A stretch of DNA of 64,000 nt, from NCBI RefSeq assembly GCF_010729895.1, contig NZ_AP022612.1, positions 3,534,001 to 3,598,000 on the forward strand, in the 5' to 3' direction. Below the pieces are notes generated by a model, which saw only the letters and a list, made by a program, of their open reading frames with translations, had not been told where the DNA came from and searched no databases. A program made the position numbers and the translations under genes. This DNA comes from Mycolicibacterium confluentis. Its GTDB lineage: Bacteria; Actinomycetota; Actinomycetes; Mycobacteriales; Mycobacteriaceae. This document shows, piece after piece, positions 51,286 to 63,557 of this stretch. Numbering within the stretch: the stretch's first letter is position 1; each line of letters begins with the position of its first letter.

Positions 51286-54200
51286 CGGCAGGATCGGCGT
51301 CGCGCAGCATCTGTTCGAGTTCCTCGCGGGACGGCAGGTCCTCGGGCTCCACCGTCTGACCGCTGCGCACGTAGTGGAAGGCCCCCCGCACCGACGACTC
51401 CTCGCATCCGTTGAGCGCGGCCCAGGCCAACCGGTACACCGCGAGCTGGATCGCGGCCGTGCGCATCCCGTCGGCGTCGGCGGGTGGTGCACCGGTCTTC
51501 CAGTCCACCACCGTGAACCCGTCGTCGTCCGCGAAGACCGCGTCGATGCGTCCCCGCACGACACGGCCCGCGACGGTCATCTCGAACGGCACCTCGATGT
51601 CGATCGGCGTGCGGGCGGCCCATCGCGAACTCATGAATTCCGCCTGCAGATCCGCCAGTTCCTCGGCCTGCGCCCGGGCGTGTTCGCCGTCGACCGCGCC
51701 GGGCAGGTCGTCGAGGTCGAAGAGCCGGTCCGCTCCGTAGAACCGCTGCACCCAGTCGTGGAATGCCGTGCCGAGCAGCGAGTGTGGGTCCGGGCGCTGC
51801 GGCACCCGGCGATTCAGCCTGGCCAGTGCCGCGCCTGCATCCTTGCCGAGTTCGACCAGGGTGCTCACCGACAACAGGTTGGGCAGCGCCGCGGACGCCG
51901 CGGCGGGCTGCTCGGCACGTTCGGCGAGCAGCGCGTCGACGTCGGCGACCCAGCCGTACTGGTCGTCGTCCGCGACGATCTCCTCATCCATGGCCGCAGC
52001 GACCAGGGCGGCGCCACGCTCAACCTCGGAGCGGTTGCCAGCCAACGGGTCGACTGGCCAACTGGCTTCGACCACGTTGTCCCGCAACGGGTTCTGCTCC
52101 GATGACGGAGGATCGGCGGCCCACTGCACCACCTCGCCGCATGGCCGCCCCTCGGCCGCCGCGGTCTCGATGATGTCCTTGAGTTCGCACAGGAAGTCTG
52201 AGGGGCCGCGGGGTTTGGTCTCGGTGGCGCCCCAGTGGTGGCCGGACAGCAGCAGCGTGTCCTCCGAGCGGGTGATGGCCACGTAGAGCAGTCGCCGTTC
52301 CTCGTCGATGCGCCGCTGCTCCAACTGCGCGCGATGGGCGTCGATGGTGTCCGACAACTGCTTTCGATGGGTCACCGCGTCGGTGTCGAGGACGGGAACC
52401 CCGTGCGCGCCAAGTTCGGCGCGGTCACCGCGCAGCAGTGGCGGCAGGTCGGCCGGATCGGTCAGCCATGTCCGCGCATTCGCCGTGGACGGGAACACCC
52501 GGGCCGACAGATGCGGCACCGCGACGATCTCCCACTCCAACCCCTTGGCCGCATGCACCGTCAGGATCTGGATCCGGTCCGCGGACACGGACACCTCCGC
52601 GGGTGCCAACCCGTTCTCCACGTCCTCGGCGACCGTGAGATATCCCAGAAGTCCATGGATGTCCGTGCGGGCCAGAGGTGTTCGCGCGGCATAGGCATCC
52701 ACCACCGCCGCGAACGCGTCCAACTGCTCGGCGCCGAGCGAGTCGGGGCCCACATGCTTAGCCCGCGCCTCGGTGTCGACGCCCAGCCTGCGGCGCACCT
52801 CGGCCACCAGGTCCGGCACCGGCCGGTCCAGATGGCCGCGCAACACCGTCAACTCCTCGGCCAGCGCACAGATGCGCTCGTAGCCCGCGGCCGAATACTC
52901 TTCGGCCGGACCGGGATCGCAGATCGCGTCGGCCAGCGAGGCGACGTCGGTGTCGGGACGCAGTTGGGCCAGCACCTGATCGACGGAACCGTCGTCGCGT
53001 GGGCGGTCGTCCAGATCGCGCGCCCGGTTCCACAGTGCGGTGAGGTCACGCGCACCCAACCGCCACCGCGGCCCGGTGAGCACCCGCATGGTCGCGGCAC
53101 CGGCGGTCGGATCGGCGACCGTGCGCAGCATCGCGACCACGTCGGCGACCTCCTCCACAGCGAGCAGTCCCGCCAGACCGACGACCTCGACGGGAAGTCC
53201 GCGTGCCCGCAGGGCCTCCGCCATGGGAACCGCGTCGGCGTTGCGGCGCACCAGAACCGCCGCGGTGGGCGGGTTCTGCGGGCCAGCGTCGGCGAACGCC
53301 TGCGCCATCTGGTCGGCGACCCAGTCCCGCTCGACGGCCACATCGGAGCACAGCGCGCAGCGCACCGTCCCCGCGCCCGCGTCGGGGCGCGCGCGCAGTT
53401 CACGCACCTCGACCGACCGGCGCCGCGCCTCGGCGGAGATCGCATTGGCCACCTGCAGCGTGCTCGGCGGATTGCGCCAACTGGTGCGCAGTTCCAGCGT
53501 CGGGGCCGGTGTCCCGTCGGCGCACGGGAAGTCGGTGGCGAACCGCGGCAGATTGGTCGCCGAGGCGCCGCGCCAGCCGTAGATGGACTGGATCGGGTCC
53601 CCCACCGCGGTCAACGCCAACGACTCGTCGACGCCACCGCCGAACAGCGCCGACAACGCGACGCGCTGCGCGTGCCCGGTGTCCTGGTACTCGTCGAGCA
53701 GCACGACCCGGAAGCGCTGCCGCAGGGCAGCGCCGACGCTCGGAAAGCGCGTCACCAGTTGCGCTGCGGCCGACATCTGCATGCCGAAGTCCATCGCCTT
53801 CTCGGCCCGAAGCCGCTGATGCAGTGCGTCGATGAGCGGCACGAGTTCGGCGCGTTGGGTCTGGACGGCCAGCATCTTCAGCAGCCACTGGTTGGGCCCG
53901 CGGTCCCGCTGGTTCGGGCCCGGCGGCAGCGTGTGCACGAGCCGTTCCAGTTCCAGGTGGGTGTCACGCAGTTGGTCGGTGCTGACCATGTGTTCCGCCA
54001 ACTGCGAGGACAGTCCCAAGACCATCTTGGTCACCGCGGCGGGTGTCTTGTCGGTCTCCAGATCCCCGGGGTGGGCGCACACGACGTCGAAGGCCAACTG
54101 CCACAGTTCGGTCTCGCTGAGCAGACGGGTGTCGGGCTCGACGGGCAGCAGCAGACCGTGGTCGCGCAGCAGCGATCCGGCGAAGGCGTGATAGGTGCTG

Positions 54201-54514
54201 ACCGTGACGGGCTCGTGCGAACTGGCCTCCATCAGGCCCGTGCCGGCCAGCCGGGACAGCCGGGAGCGCACGCGACGCAGAAGCTGACCCGCGGCCTTGC
54301 GGGTGAAGGTCAGGCCCAGCACCTGGTCGGGTGTCGCGTAGCCGTTGGCGACCAGCCACACGACCCGCGCCGCCATGGTCTCGGTCTTGCCCGCACCCGC
54401 GCCCGCGATGACGACCAGCGGTCCCAGCGGGGCCGAGATGACGGCCGCCTGCTCGTCGGTCGGGGTCGGCAGGCCCAGGGCGTCGGCCAATTCGGCCGGA
54501 CTGTACTGCGGCAT
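51263..54514 (-). CDS. adnB: AdnB, motor-nuclease subunit of AdnAB
   Basis: 1083 aa from the ATG at 54512-54514, one base after adnA's stop. The UvrD-like motor is complete, with Walker A GAGAGKT (38-44), LLDEYQDT, GDPIQSIYGWRG and AITRSEDTLLLSG. The C-terminal RecB-type nuclease has VVDWKTG followed by QLAVYRLAW. AdnAB resects double-strand breaks in mycobacteria, in the place of RecBCD. AdnB supplies the dominant motor. Gene naming follows the published size order (upstream gene adnA, downstream adnB). Confidence 0.93.
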   Translation of the reverse strand: MPQYSPAELADALGLPTPTDEQAAVISAPLGPLVVIAGAGAGKTETMAARVVWLVANGYATPDQVLGLTFTRKAAGQLLRRVRSRLSRLAGTGLMEASSHEPVTVSTYHAFAGSLLRDHGLLLPVEPDTRLLSETELWQLAFDVVCAHPGDLETDKTPAAVTKMVLGLSSQLAEHMVSTDQLRDTHLELERLVHTLPPGPNQRDRGPNQWLLKMLAVQTQRAELVPLIDALHQRLRAEKAMDFGMQMSAAAQLVTRFPSVGAALRQRFRVVLLDEYQDTGHAQRVALSALFGGGVDESLALTAVGDPIQSIYGWRGASATNLPRFATDFPCADGTPAPTLELRTSWRNPPSTLQVANAISAEARRRSVEVRELRARPDAGAGTVRCALCSDVAVERDWVADQMAQAFADAGPQNPPTAAVLVRRNADAVPMAEALRARGLPVEVVGLAGLLAVEEVADVVAMLRTVADPTAGAATMRVLTGPRWRLGARDLTALWNRARDLDDRPRDDGSVDQVLAQLRPDTDVASLADAICDPGPAEEYSAAGYERICALAEELTVLRGHLDRPVPDLVAEVRRRLGVDTEARAKHVGPDSLGAEQLDAFAAVVDAYAARTPLARTDIHGLLGYLTVAEDVENGLAPAEVSVSADRIQILTVHAAKGLEWEIVAVPHLSARVFPSTANARTWLTDPADLPPLLRGDRAELGAHGVPVLDTDAVTHRKQLSDTIDAHRAQLEQRRIDEERRLLYVAITRSEDTLLLSGHHWGATETKPRGPSDFLCELKDIIETAAAEGRPCGEVVQWAADPPSSEQNPLRDNVVEASWPVDPLAGNRSEVERGAALVAAAMDEEIVADDDQYGWVADVDALLAERAEQPAAASAALPNLLSVSTLVELGKDAGAALARLNRRVPQRPDPHSLLGTAFHDWVQRFYGADRLFDLDDLPGAVDGEHARAQAEELADLQAEFMSSRWAARTPIDIEVPFEMTVAGRVVRGRIDAVFADDDGFTVVDWKTGAPPADADGMRTAAIQLAVYRLAWAALNGCEESSVRGAFHYVRSGQTVEPEDLPSREELEQMLRDADPAATTAGAP

Positions 54515-54515
54515 G

Positions 54516-57500
54516 TCATACACCTTCCGGTGCGCTTGCGGGGCGGTTGTGAGCGGGGCAGCTGCGGCGGACCGGGCAGTGCGCGCAGCCGTCGTTGACG
54601 CGCGCGGTGAACTCCGGCCCGGCCGTCGCCGCCGCGGCCTGGTGCACATCGGTCCGCCACGTGTCGCGGGCCTCGGCACCCATCGGATCCTGTTCACGCT
54701 GAGCGGCTCCCGAGGCACCGGACTTGCCGATGTAGACCAGCCTGCCGCCGCCGGGCTCGATGCCCTCGGGCAGCAGGCCCGCCGCGACCGCGAGCTGATA
54801 TGCCGCCAGTTGCGCGTGCTGCTGCGCATCGTCCTTGCTGACCGGGGTCTTGCCGGTCTTGACGTCGACGATCACCAGGCGGTCCTCGGCGTCGCGCTCC
54901 AACCGGTCGATGCGCCCGCGCAACCGGACCGCGGGATCGGCCGGGTCGGCCGCCTCCAGCACGCCGTCGACCTCGACCTCGGTGCCGACCTCGGTGAGCT
55001 CGCCTCGGGACTCCTCGCGCCAGCGGGTGAACGTCTGCACCATGGCGCGGTGCCGCGCAAGCTCATTGCGGGCGAACCACTGCGACTCGAACGGCAGTTG
55101 ATCCCAGACCGCGTCGAGACGGGCCAGCATGGCCGTCTCGTCGGCGCCGGGCTCGGCGATCAGGGCGTGGACCAACGTCCCCAGCGCCGAACGGAGTTCA
55201 CGCGCATCGGTGCCGCCGTGCCGCTCCATGAGCCAGCGCAGCGGGCAGTCCTGCAACTGCTGCAGCGTCGACGGCGACAATGTGACGGTGTGGGTCTCGC
55301 CGGGCTCGGCGGACCAGCGCGGCTCCTCAGTGCTCACCGCGGTTAAACCCTGCCACTGCGCGGGGTCGGCCCCCGGCACACCGGCCTTCGCGAGCCGGGC
55401 CAACTGCGTTGCCGCACAAGCCCTCTCATCAGCGTCGACGGCGGCGTCCGGGGCGCACACCACGGCCCGCAGCCGGCCCACCACCGCGGGAACCGACAGC
55501 ACCGGCGGAGCCACCACGGGCGTCATCTGCCCCGGCACGGCCTCGTCGGTCGCGAACCTGGCGATGTCGCGGAAGAACGGTGACGGAACGCGCAGGCCGT
55601 CATCGGAGTCGGTGGCGGTGCCGTCGACCGCGGTGACGACGAGCCGCCTGCGTGCGCGGCCTACCGCGGTGATCAGCAGGCGCCGCTCGTCGGCGATCAG
55701 CGGCGCCCGGTCGGACACGTCGGCGCCGATCCCGTCGAGCACGTCCATCAGCCGCTGGGTGCCCAGCACCCCGCCGCGCGGAATCGTGTTCGGCCACAGG
55801 CCCTCCTGAAGGCCCGCGATCACCACGGTGTCCCACTCCCGGTCCAGCGCCTGGTGCGGGCTCAGGATCGCCACCTCCTCGGCCGGGTGGTCGGGTTGGG
55901 CCGCACGGATCGGCAGCTGCCATGCCCGCACGGTGCTCACCAGACCGGCCACCGTGGCGCCCGCTGTCCGCGACACGTACTGGTCTGCCGCCTCGAACAA
56001 CGCGGTCACCGCGTCGAGGTCGGCGTTGGCATGCCGCCCCGCCTCCCCGCCGCGCTCGACGGCGTTGACCAGCCTGCGCTGCAGGCCACTGCGGTGCCAG
56101 GCCTGCCACAGCGTCGTCCGCGGATCAGCCTGCTGCCGAAGGGTTTTTGAGGCCGCGGCCAGTACGGTGTGGACCCGGCGGAGGGGGCGGGCGAGCGCGG
56201 GTGCCAGCGCCGCCGACGGTCCGTCGGTCAGCGCCGCGATCAGCAGTTCGGAGAAGTCCCGTGCCGGGTCGATCCGGCGCAGCGCGCGCCGAAGTTGGCG
56301 CAGTGTGACCGGATCGACCCGTCCGATCGGACCCGTGACGAGTTCCTGGGCATGCTCGGCGGTCAGGCCGTCGACCGCGGCCGACAACACCGTCAGCAGC
56401 GCACGCACGGTGGGGTTGTACGCCAGCGGCGGATGCGTGGCGCCTCCCGCGACGGGCACCCCCGCGTTCGCGAGTACGCGCGGCAGCATCGCCCCGACAC
56501 CGCCCACCGACCGCGCGATGACGGCCATCTGCGACCACGGCACCCCGTCGATCAGGTGGGTGCGTCGCAGCGTGTCCGCGATGACCGCGGCCTCGGCCTG
56601 CTCGGAGGCGGCCAGCGTCGTGATCACCTGGCCGGGTTCTGAGGTGGCGCTGCCGAGTTCACGGATGGGCCCGGACCCCGGAAGCTGACGGGCCAACCCG
56701 TCGACCACGGCCGCGACACGGTCGGCGCAGCGGTGGGACGCGGTGAGGGTGACCGCGGGCCACTCGGATTCGAGCAGCAGCGCCGGGTCGGCGCCACGGA
56801 ACTTGAACGCCGCGCGATTCGGGTCCCCCGCGAACACCGCGAGGTCGGCTCCGGCGGCCAGCACGCGCGCCAGCAGAGCGGCCTGCGGGTCGAGGTGCTG
56901 TGCGTCGTCGACCAGGAGCACCCGCACACGCGCCCGTTCGGCCGCCAACAGGTCGGGGTCGCCGCCGAGGGCCTCGAGCGCCGCACCGACCAGTTCGGCG
57001 GCGCCGAGTGCGGGCACCGTGGCCTGCGGAGCTGCGGTCCCGACCGCCGAGCGCAACAGCATGACCTGCTCGTACTGCTGTGCGAACCGGCCTGCGGCAA
57101 CCCATTCGGGCCGTCCCGCGGACCGCCCGATCCGCTGCAGTTGCCGTGGGTCGACGCCGCGTTCGGTGCAGCGTGCCAGCAGGTCACGCAGTTCGGTGGC
57201 GAACCCCGCGGTGCCCAGCGCCGCGTGCAGCGTCGCCGGCCAGTACGCCGCGCCGTCCTCGAGGTCACCGGCCAGGAGTTCACGGATCACGCCGTCCTGT
57301 TCGGCGCTGGTGATCAACCGCGGCGGCGGGTCACCGACACGCTGGGCGGCCAACCGCAGCACGCCGAACGCGTACGCGTGCACCGACCGCACCAGCGGTT
57401 GCCGCACGACCGCACGACCCGACCCGGGGTCGGCCGCCGTGAGCAGCGCGGCCGTCAGCGTGCTGCGCACCCCGGCGCTGACCCGCCCCGAACCGGTGAG

Positions 57501-57704
57501 CAGCAGAACGGATTCCGGGTCGGTGCCCGCGGCGATCCGCGTGCTCGCGATGTCGACCAGCAGGCTTGAGGTGCCGGTCCCGGGGCCACCCAGCACACGC
57601 ACGGTGCCGCGCCGGTCGGTGTCGAGGATCTGACCGACGGCGCCGTCCCAGTGCCGCGTTCCAGCCGAGGAGGCCTCGGCGGTGGCGGTGTGCGGTGTGA
57701 CCAT
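54516..57704 (-). CDS. adnA: AdnA, motor-nuclease subunit of AdnAB
   Basis: 1062 aa. The UvrD-like N-terminal motor has a Walker A block reading GGPGTGTSS (39-47) with Thr45 where Lys is expected, so ATP hydrolysis by this subunit is doubtful. The C-terminal nuclease is intact: VIVDVKTGKTPVSKDD and QLAAYQLAV. Cys residues (LQDCPLRWL, GCAHCPVRRSCPAH) match an AddB/AdnA-type [4Fe-4S] staple. It partners AdnB one base downstream. The opposite-strand lipV start is 70 bp away. Confidence 0.93.
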   Translation of the reverse strand: MVTPHTATAEASSAGTRHWDGAVGQILDTDRRGTVRVLGGPGTGTSSLLVDIASTRIAAGTDPESVLLLTGSGRVSAGVRSTLTAALLTAADPGSGRAVVRQPLVRSVHAYAFGVLRLAAQRVGDPPPRLITSAEQDGVIRELLAGDLEDGAAYWPATLHAALGTAGFATELRDLLARCTERGVDPRQLQRIGRSAGRPEWVAAGRFAQQYEQVMLLRSAVGTAAPQATVPALGAAELVGAALEALGGDPDLLAAERARVRVLLVDDAQHLDPQAALLARVLAAGADLAVFAGDPNRAAFKFRGADPALLLESEWPAVTLTASHRCADRVAAVVDGLARQLPGSGPIRELGSATSEPGQVITTLAASEQAEAAVIADTLRRTHLIDGVPWSQMAVIARSVGGVGAMLPRVLANAGVPVAGGATHPPLAYNPTVRALLTVLSAAVDGLTAEHAQELVTGPIGRVDPVTLRQLRRALRRIDPARDFSELLIAALTDGPSAALAPALARPLRRVHTVLAAASKTLRQQADPRTTLWQAWHRSGLQRRLVNAVERGGEAGRHANADLDAVTALFEAADQYVSRTAGATVAGLVSTVRAWQLPIRAAQPDHPAEEVAILSPHQALDREWDTVVIAGLQEGLWPNTIPRGGVLGTQRLMDVLDGIGADVSDRAPLIADERRLLITAVGRARRRLVVTAVDGTATDSDDGLRVPSPFFRDIARFATDEAVPGQMTPVVAPPVLSVPAVVGRLRAVVCAPDAAVDADERACAATQLARLAKAGVPGADPAQWQGLTAVSTEEPRWSAEPGETHTVTLSPSTLQQLQDCPLRWLMERHGGTDARELRSALGTLVHALIAEPGADETAMLARLDAVWDQLPFESQWFARNELARHRAMVQTFTRWREESRGELTEVGTEVEVDGVLEAADPADPAVRLRGRIDRLERDAEDRLVIVDVKTGKTPVSKDDAQQHAQLAAYQLAVAAGLLPEGIEPGGGRLVYIGKSGASGAAQREQDPMGAEARDTWRTDVHQAAAATAGPEFTARVNDGCAHCPVRRSCPAHNRPASAPEGV

Positions 57705-57774
57705 GCGGGAATGACATCACAGGCCTCCGACAAGCTGTCCCGCCCGCGGCGGCACCTGGCAGGATCTACAGGTC

Positions 57775-58557
57775 GTGAGCCCTCTGCATGTGCACCGACA
57801 CGGACCCGCCGGACCCGCCCAGGTGCTGGCCGTCCACGGCCTGACCGGCCATGGTCAGCGCTGGCAGGTCCTCGCCGACACCCACCTCCCCGACGTCACG
57901 CTCGTGGCCCCGGACCTGCTCGGGCACGGTCATTCCCCGTCGTCGGCGCCCTGGACGATCGAAGCGAATGTCGCTGCGCTGGCACAGGTTCTCGACGAGA
58001 CCGCCGAGGGTCCGGTGGTGGTGGTGGGCCACTCGTTCGGCGGTGCGATCGCCCTGCACCTGGCGGCCACGCATCCCGACCGGGTCAGGGCGCTGGTCCT
58101 GCTGGACCCCGCTGTCGGGTTGGACGGGTCCTGGATGCACGACATCGCCGAGTCGATGTTCGCCTCGCCGGACTACACCGACCGTGCCGAGGCCCGCCAC
58201 GAGAAGAGCAGCGGTTCGTGGGGCGATGTCGACGACACGCAACTCGACGCCGAACTCGACGAACACCTCGTCGAACTGCCCAACGGCAGGGTCGGGTGGC
58301 GCATCTGCATTCCCGCGATGATGTCCTACTGGAGCGAACTGGCGCGCGATGTCGTGTTCGCGCCCAAGGGGATTCCGACCACGCTGGTGCGTGCCACCCG
58401 CACGTCACCGCCGTATGTGACCGCCGAACTGATCGAAGGCCTCAAGTCTGGCCAGGGTGCGCAGTTCACGCTGGTCGACCTCGACTGTGATCACATGGTC
58501 TCCCAGGCCAAACCTGCCGAGACCGCGCACCTGATCCGGGCCGCGCTGGAGTCCTGA
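57775..58557 (+). CDS. lipV: Alpha/beta hydrolase (LipV-like)
   Basis: 260 aa, GTG start. The oxyanion HGLTGHG is at residues 21-27, the nucleophile elbow GHSFGG holds Ser87, and the catalytic His lies in DCDHMV near the C-terminus. It matches the gene order and type of Rv3203 (LipV), an esterase/lipase. Cytoplasmic by sequence. Followed by the alkyltransferase-like gene after one base, so co-transcribed. Confidence 0.9.
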   Translation: MSPLHVHRHGPAGPAQVLAVHGLTGHGQRWQVLADTHLPDVTLVAPDLLGHGHSPSSAPWTIEANVAALAQVLDETAEGPVVVVGHSFGGAIALHLAATHPDRVRALVLLDPAVGLDGSWMHDIAESMFASPDYTDRAEARHEKSSGSWGDVDDTQLDAELDEHLVELPNGRVGWRICIPAMMSYWSELARDVVFAPKGIPTTLVRATRTSPPYVTAELIEGLKSGQGAQFTLVDLDCDHMVSQAKPAETAHLIRAALES

Positions 58558-58558
58558 C

Positions 58559-58873
58559 ATGCCCGCGGTGACCGATGAGCAGGTCGAACGCGTACGCGCG
58601 CTCGTCGCATCGATCCCGCCCGGACGCGTGGCCACCTACGGTGACATCGCCTCGGCAGCAGGGCTTTCCAGCCCGCGCATCACGGGGTGGATCATGCGGA
58701 CCGACTCCTCAGACCTGCCCTGGCACCGCGTGATCTCGGCGTCCGGACGGCCCGCGGAGCACCTGCGCACCCGGCAGTTGGAACTGCTGCGCGCCGAGGG
58801 CGTCCTGGCCTCCGACGGCCGGGTCAGGCTGACCGGCCCTGACTCCGTGCGTCACGTGTTCGATCTCGCCTAA
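58559..58873 (+). CDS. Alkyltransferase-like (ATL) protein (Rv3204-like)
   Basis: 104 aa with the MGMT DNA-binding domain fold: PPGRVATYGDIASAAG and a winged helix, then LPWHRVISASGR. The usual catalytic Cys of PCHRV is Trp55 here (PWHRV), which defines ATL proteins. These bind O6-alkylguanine, flip it and hand it to nucleotide excision repair rather than removing the alkyl group. Starts one base after lipV. Its stop overlaps that of the convergent TIGR02569-like gene. Confidence 0.93.
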   Translation: MPAVTDEQVERVRALVASIPPGRVATYGDIASAAGLSSPRITGWIMRTDSSDLPWHRVISASGRPAEHLRTRQLELLRAEGVLASDGRVRLTGPDSVRHVFDLA

Positions 58874-59724
58874 AGCGCGAGGCGCACCAATGCCGCCGTG
58901 CGGGCCAACCCGGGGAACGCCGAGGCGGTCGCGCGTGGGTGCAGAGCGTGCACGGCCAGCCGGAACATCAACGCGCGCAGCAGCATCTGCGGCCACTCGG
59001 GCAGGGCGCTCCAACGCTCGATCAGACCGTCGTCGGCGTCACCCCAGGCGAGCGCGTCGACGACCACGACGCCGGCGGCCCAGGACGGCGGCCGCCAGTA
59101 TGGCGTGATGTCGGTGATGCCGGGCGCCGCGGTGCCGGCGAACAGCACGGTGCCGTGCAGATCTCCGTGCACCAGCTGGTTCGGACTCTTGGTGGGTCTG
59201 CGCAGCCCGGCGAGCTGATTGATCAGGTCGACGGAGCGCTGGCCGTCCGCCGAGCCGGGGCCCACCCTGGCCTCCGACGGCAGCGAATGCAGCGGACGCT
59301 CCTCCCACGCCGCGCGGTCGGCGGCGACGAACACGTCGACGTCGGCCCAGGGCAGCGCGGGCGGCTGGGTCAGGAAGCGCGGACGCTCGAGTTTTGCGGT
59401 GGCCTCGTGCAACCGGACCGCGGCCGAGACCACCTCGTCGTGACGAGGCTCCGGGGTGCCCGACACGTAGGTGTCGGCCCGCCAGCCCGAGACGACGTAG
59501 CGGCCGTCGGTGGATCGCACGGGCCGGGCCAGTCGCACGCCGTCGACGAACAGGGTCTCGCGAACCTTCGCCGACCATGCGGCGCGGGCGTGGTCGGCGA
59601 CCAGCGACAGCACCACCTCACCGCAGCGCCAGCCACCCTCCCAGGCGGAACCCAGGGACGTCGGCGTCGATCCGGTCAGACCGAACGCCGCCAACACATG
59701 CTCGGGCGGCTGCTCATCGGTCAC
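58870..59724 (-). CDS. Actinobacterial TIGR02569-type protein (Rv3205c-like)
   Basis: 284 aa from the GTG at 59722-59724, behind AGGG; upstream codons to 59763 are not supported. The middle contains LVHGDLHGTVLFAG, which resembles the catalytic loop of aminoglycoside phosphotransferase-like kinases, with a later TDITPYWRPP in the position of the DFG-like loop. A trailing helix-rich region has WGDADDGLIERW. The family is found only in actinobacteria and has no proven substrate. Position between the ATL gene and moeZ matches the tuberculosis order. Confidence 0.88.
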   Translation of the reverse strand: MTDEQPPEHVLAAFGLTGSTPTSLGSAWEGGWRCGEVVLSLVADHARAAWSAKVRETLFVDGVRLARPVRSTDGRYVVSGWRADTYVSGTPEPRHDEVVSAAVRLHEATAKLERPRFLTQPPALPWADVDVFVAADRAAWEERPLHSLPSEARVGPGSADGQRSVDLINQLAGLRRPTKSPNQLVHGDLHGTVLFAGTAAPGITDITPYWRPPSWAAGVVVVDALAWGDADDGLIERWSALPEWPQMLLRALMFRLAVHALHPRATASAFPGLARTAALVRLAL

Positions 59725-59794
59725 AGCAATCACCCTATAGTCGGGCGGCCCGCAAACCTGCACGCTGACCTGTTGTGTCGCGCAAGTTGCCGGA

Positions 59795-60970
<1,176 letters not shown>

Positions 60971-61093
60971 GAAGTGACTCCTCAGGGATGGTGACCTTCA
61001 CCAATTGTCTCAAAGCGCGTGACACATCAACACGGGAGGCGGGCAGGAACTTCCCAGCCGGGTGTGCGTCACACTCCGAGCGGCCCTCGCGGG

Positions 61094-62991
<1,898 letters not shown>

Positions 62992-63013
62992 TCGGAGCCC
63001 GGGTCCGGCCGAC

Positions 63014-63271
63014 CTAGTCGGTGTTCGGCGGCGTCACCGGACCGGCACCGATTCCGAATCCCACCCGACGGCTGTCGGCGGGTCCCAGTTCGACATAGGC
63101 GACACGCGTTGCCTGGATCAGGAAGCGCCGGCCCTTCTCGTCGGTGAGGCTCAGCAGGCCGGCCCCCTCGGACAGCGCGGCACTCACCGACTTCTCCAGC
63201 TCATCAGGTGTCTGTGTGCTGTTGAAGACGAGCTCACGCGGGCTGTCCGTGACACCGATCTTGACCTCCAC
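63014..63271 (-). CDS. DUF3107 protein (TB9.4-like, Rv3208A)
   Basis: 85 aa from the GTG at 63269-63271 (MEVKIGVTDSPRELVF), the start used by the tuberculosis protein; codons up to 63337 are not included. Compact alpha/beta protein with SLTDEKGRRFLIQATRVAYVE in the middle. Soluble, unknown function; the tuberculosis homologue has been reported as a T-cell antigen. The 286 bp upstream (63272-63557) hold the divergent promoters and, apart from a 14-codon ORF mentioned in findings, nothing recognisable. Confidence 0.93.
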   Translation of the reverse strand: MEVKIGVTDSPRELVFNSTQTPDELEKSVSAALSEGAGLLSLTDEKGRRFLIQATRVAYVELGPADSRRVGFGIGAGPVTPPNTD

Positions 63272-63557
63272 GCCGGACCCTTTCCGTTCAGATTCGCAGA
63301 AAACTGCGGCGCCCCGAGATACGAGCGCGCTGTACAAGAAGGCTAGTGCACGCTCGAGGACCCGCGCCGCACCAGGCGTTCGCGGTCAGCGAAGCCTCCC
63401 GGCGGACAGCGCTGACCTGCCCGGATGAACTTGGTCACCAAAGTCCGACACACCCCGCGCGCTGCGCCGCGGCAGATGCCCGCCCCGATACCATTCCCGT
63501 GAAGGATGTGACTGGAGTGATCAAAGTGATTTCGAGCGCCGAAGGCGAGGTGACCCG

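Noticed and set aside
52235..54598. A 787-codon plus-strand frame
   Set aside because: Antisense to adnB, which has complete helicase and nuclease motifs; the frame is a codon-bias artefact.
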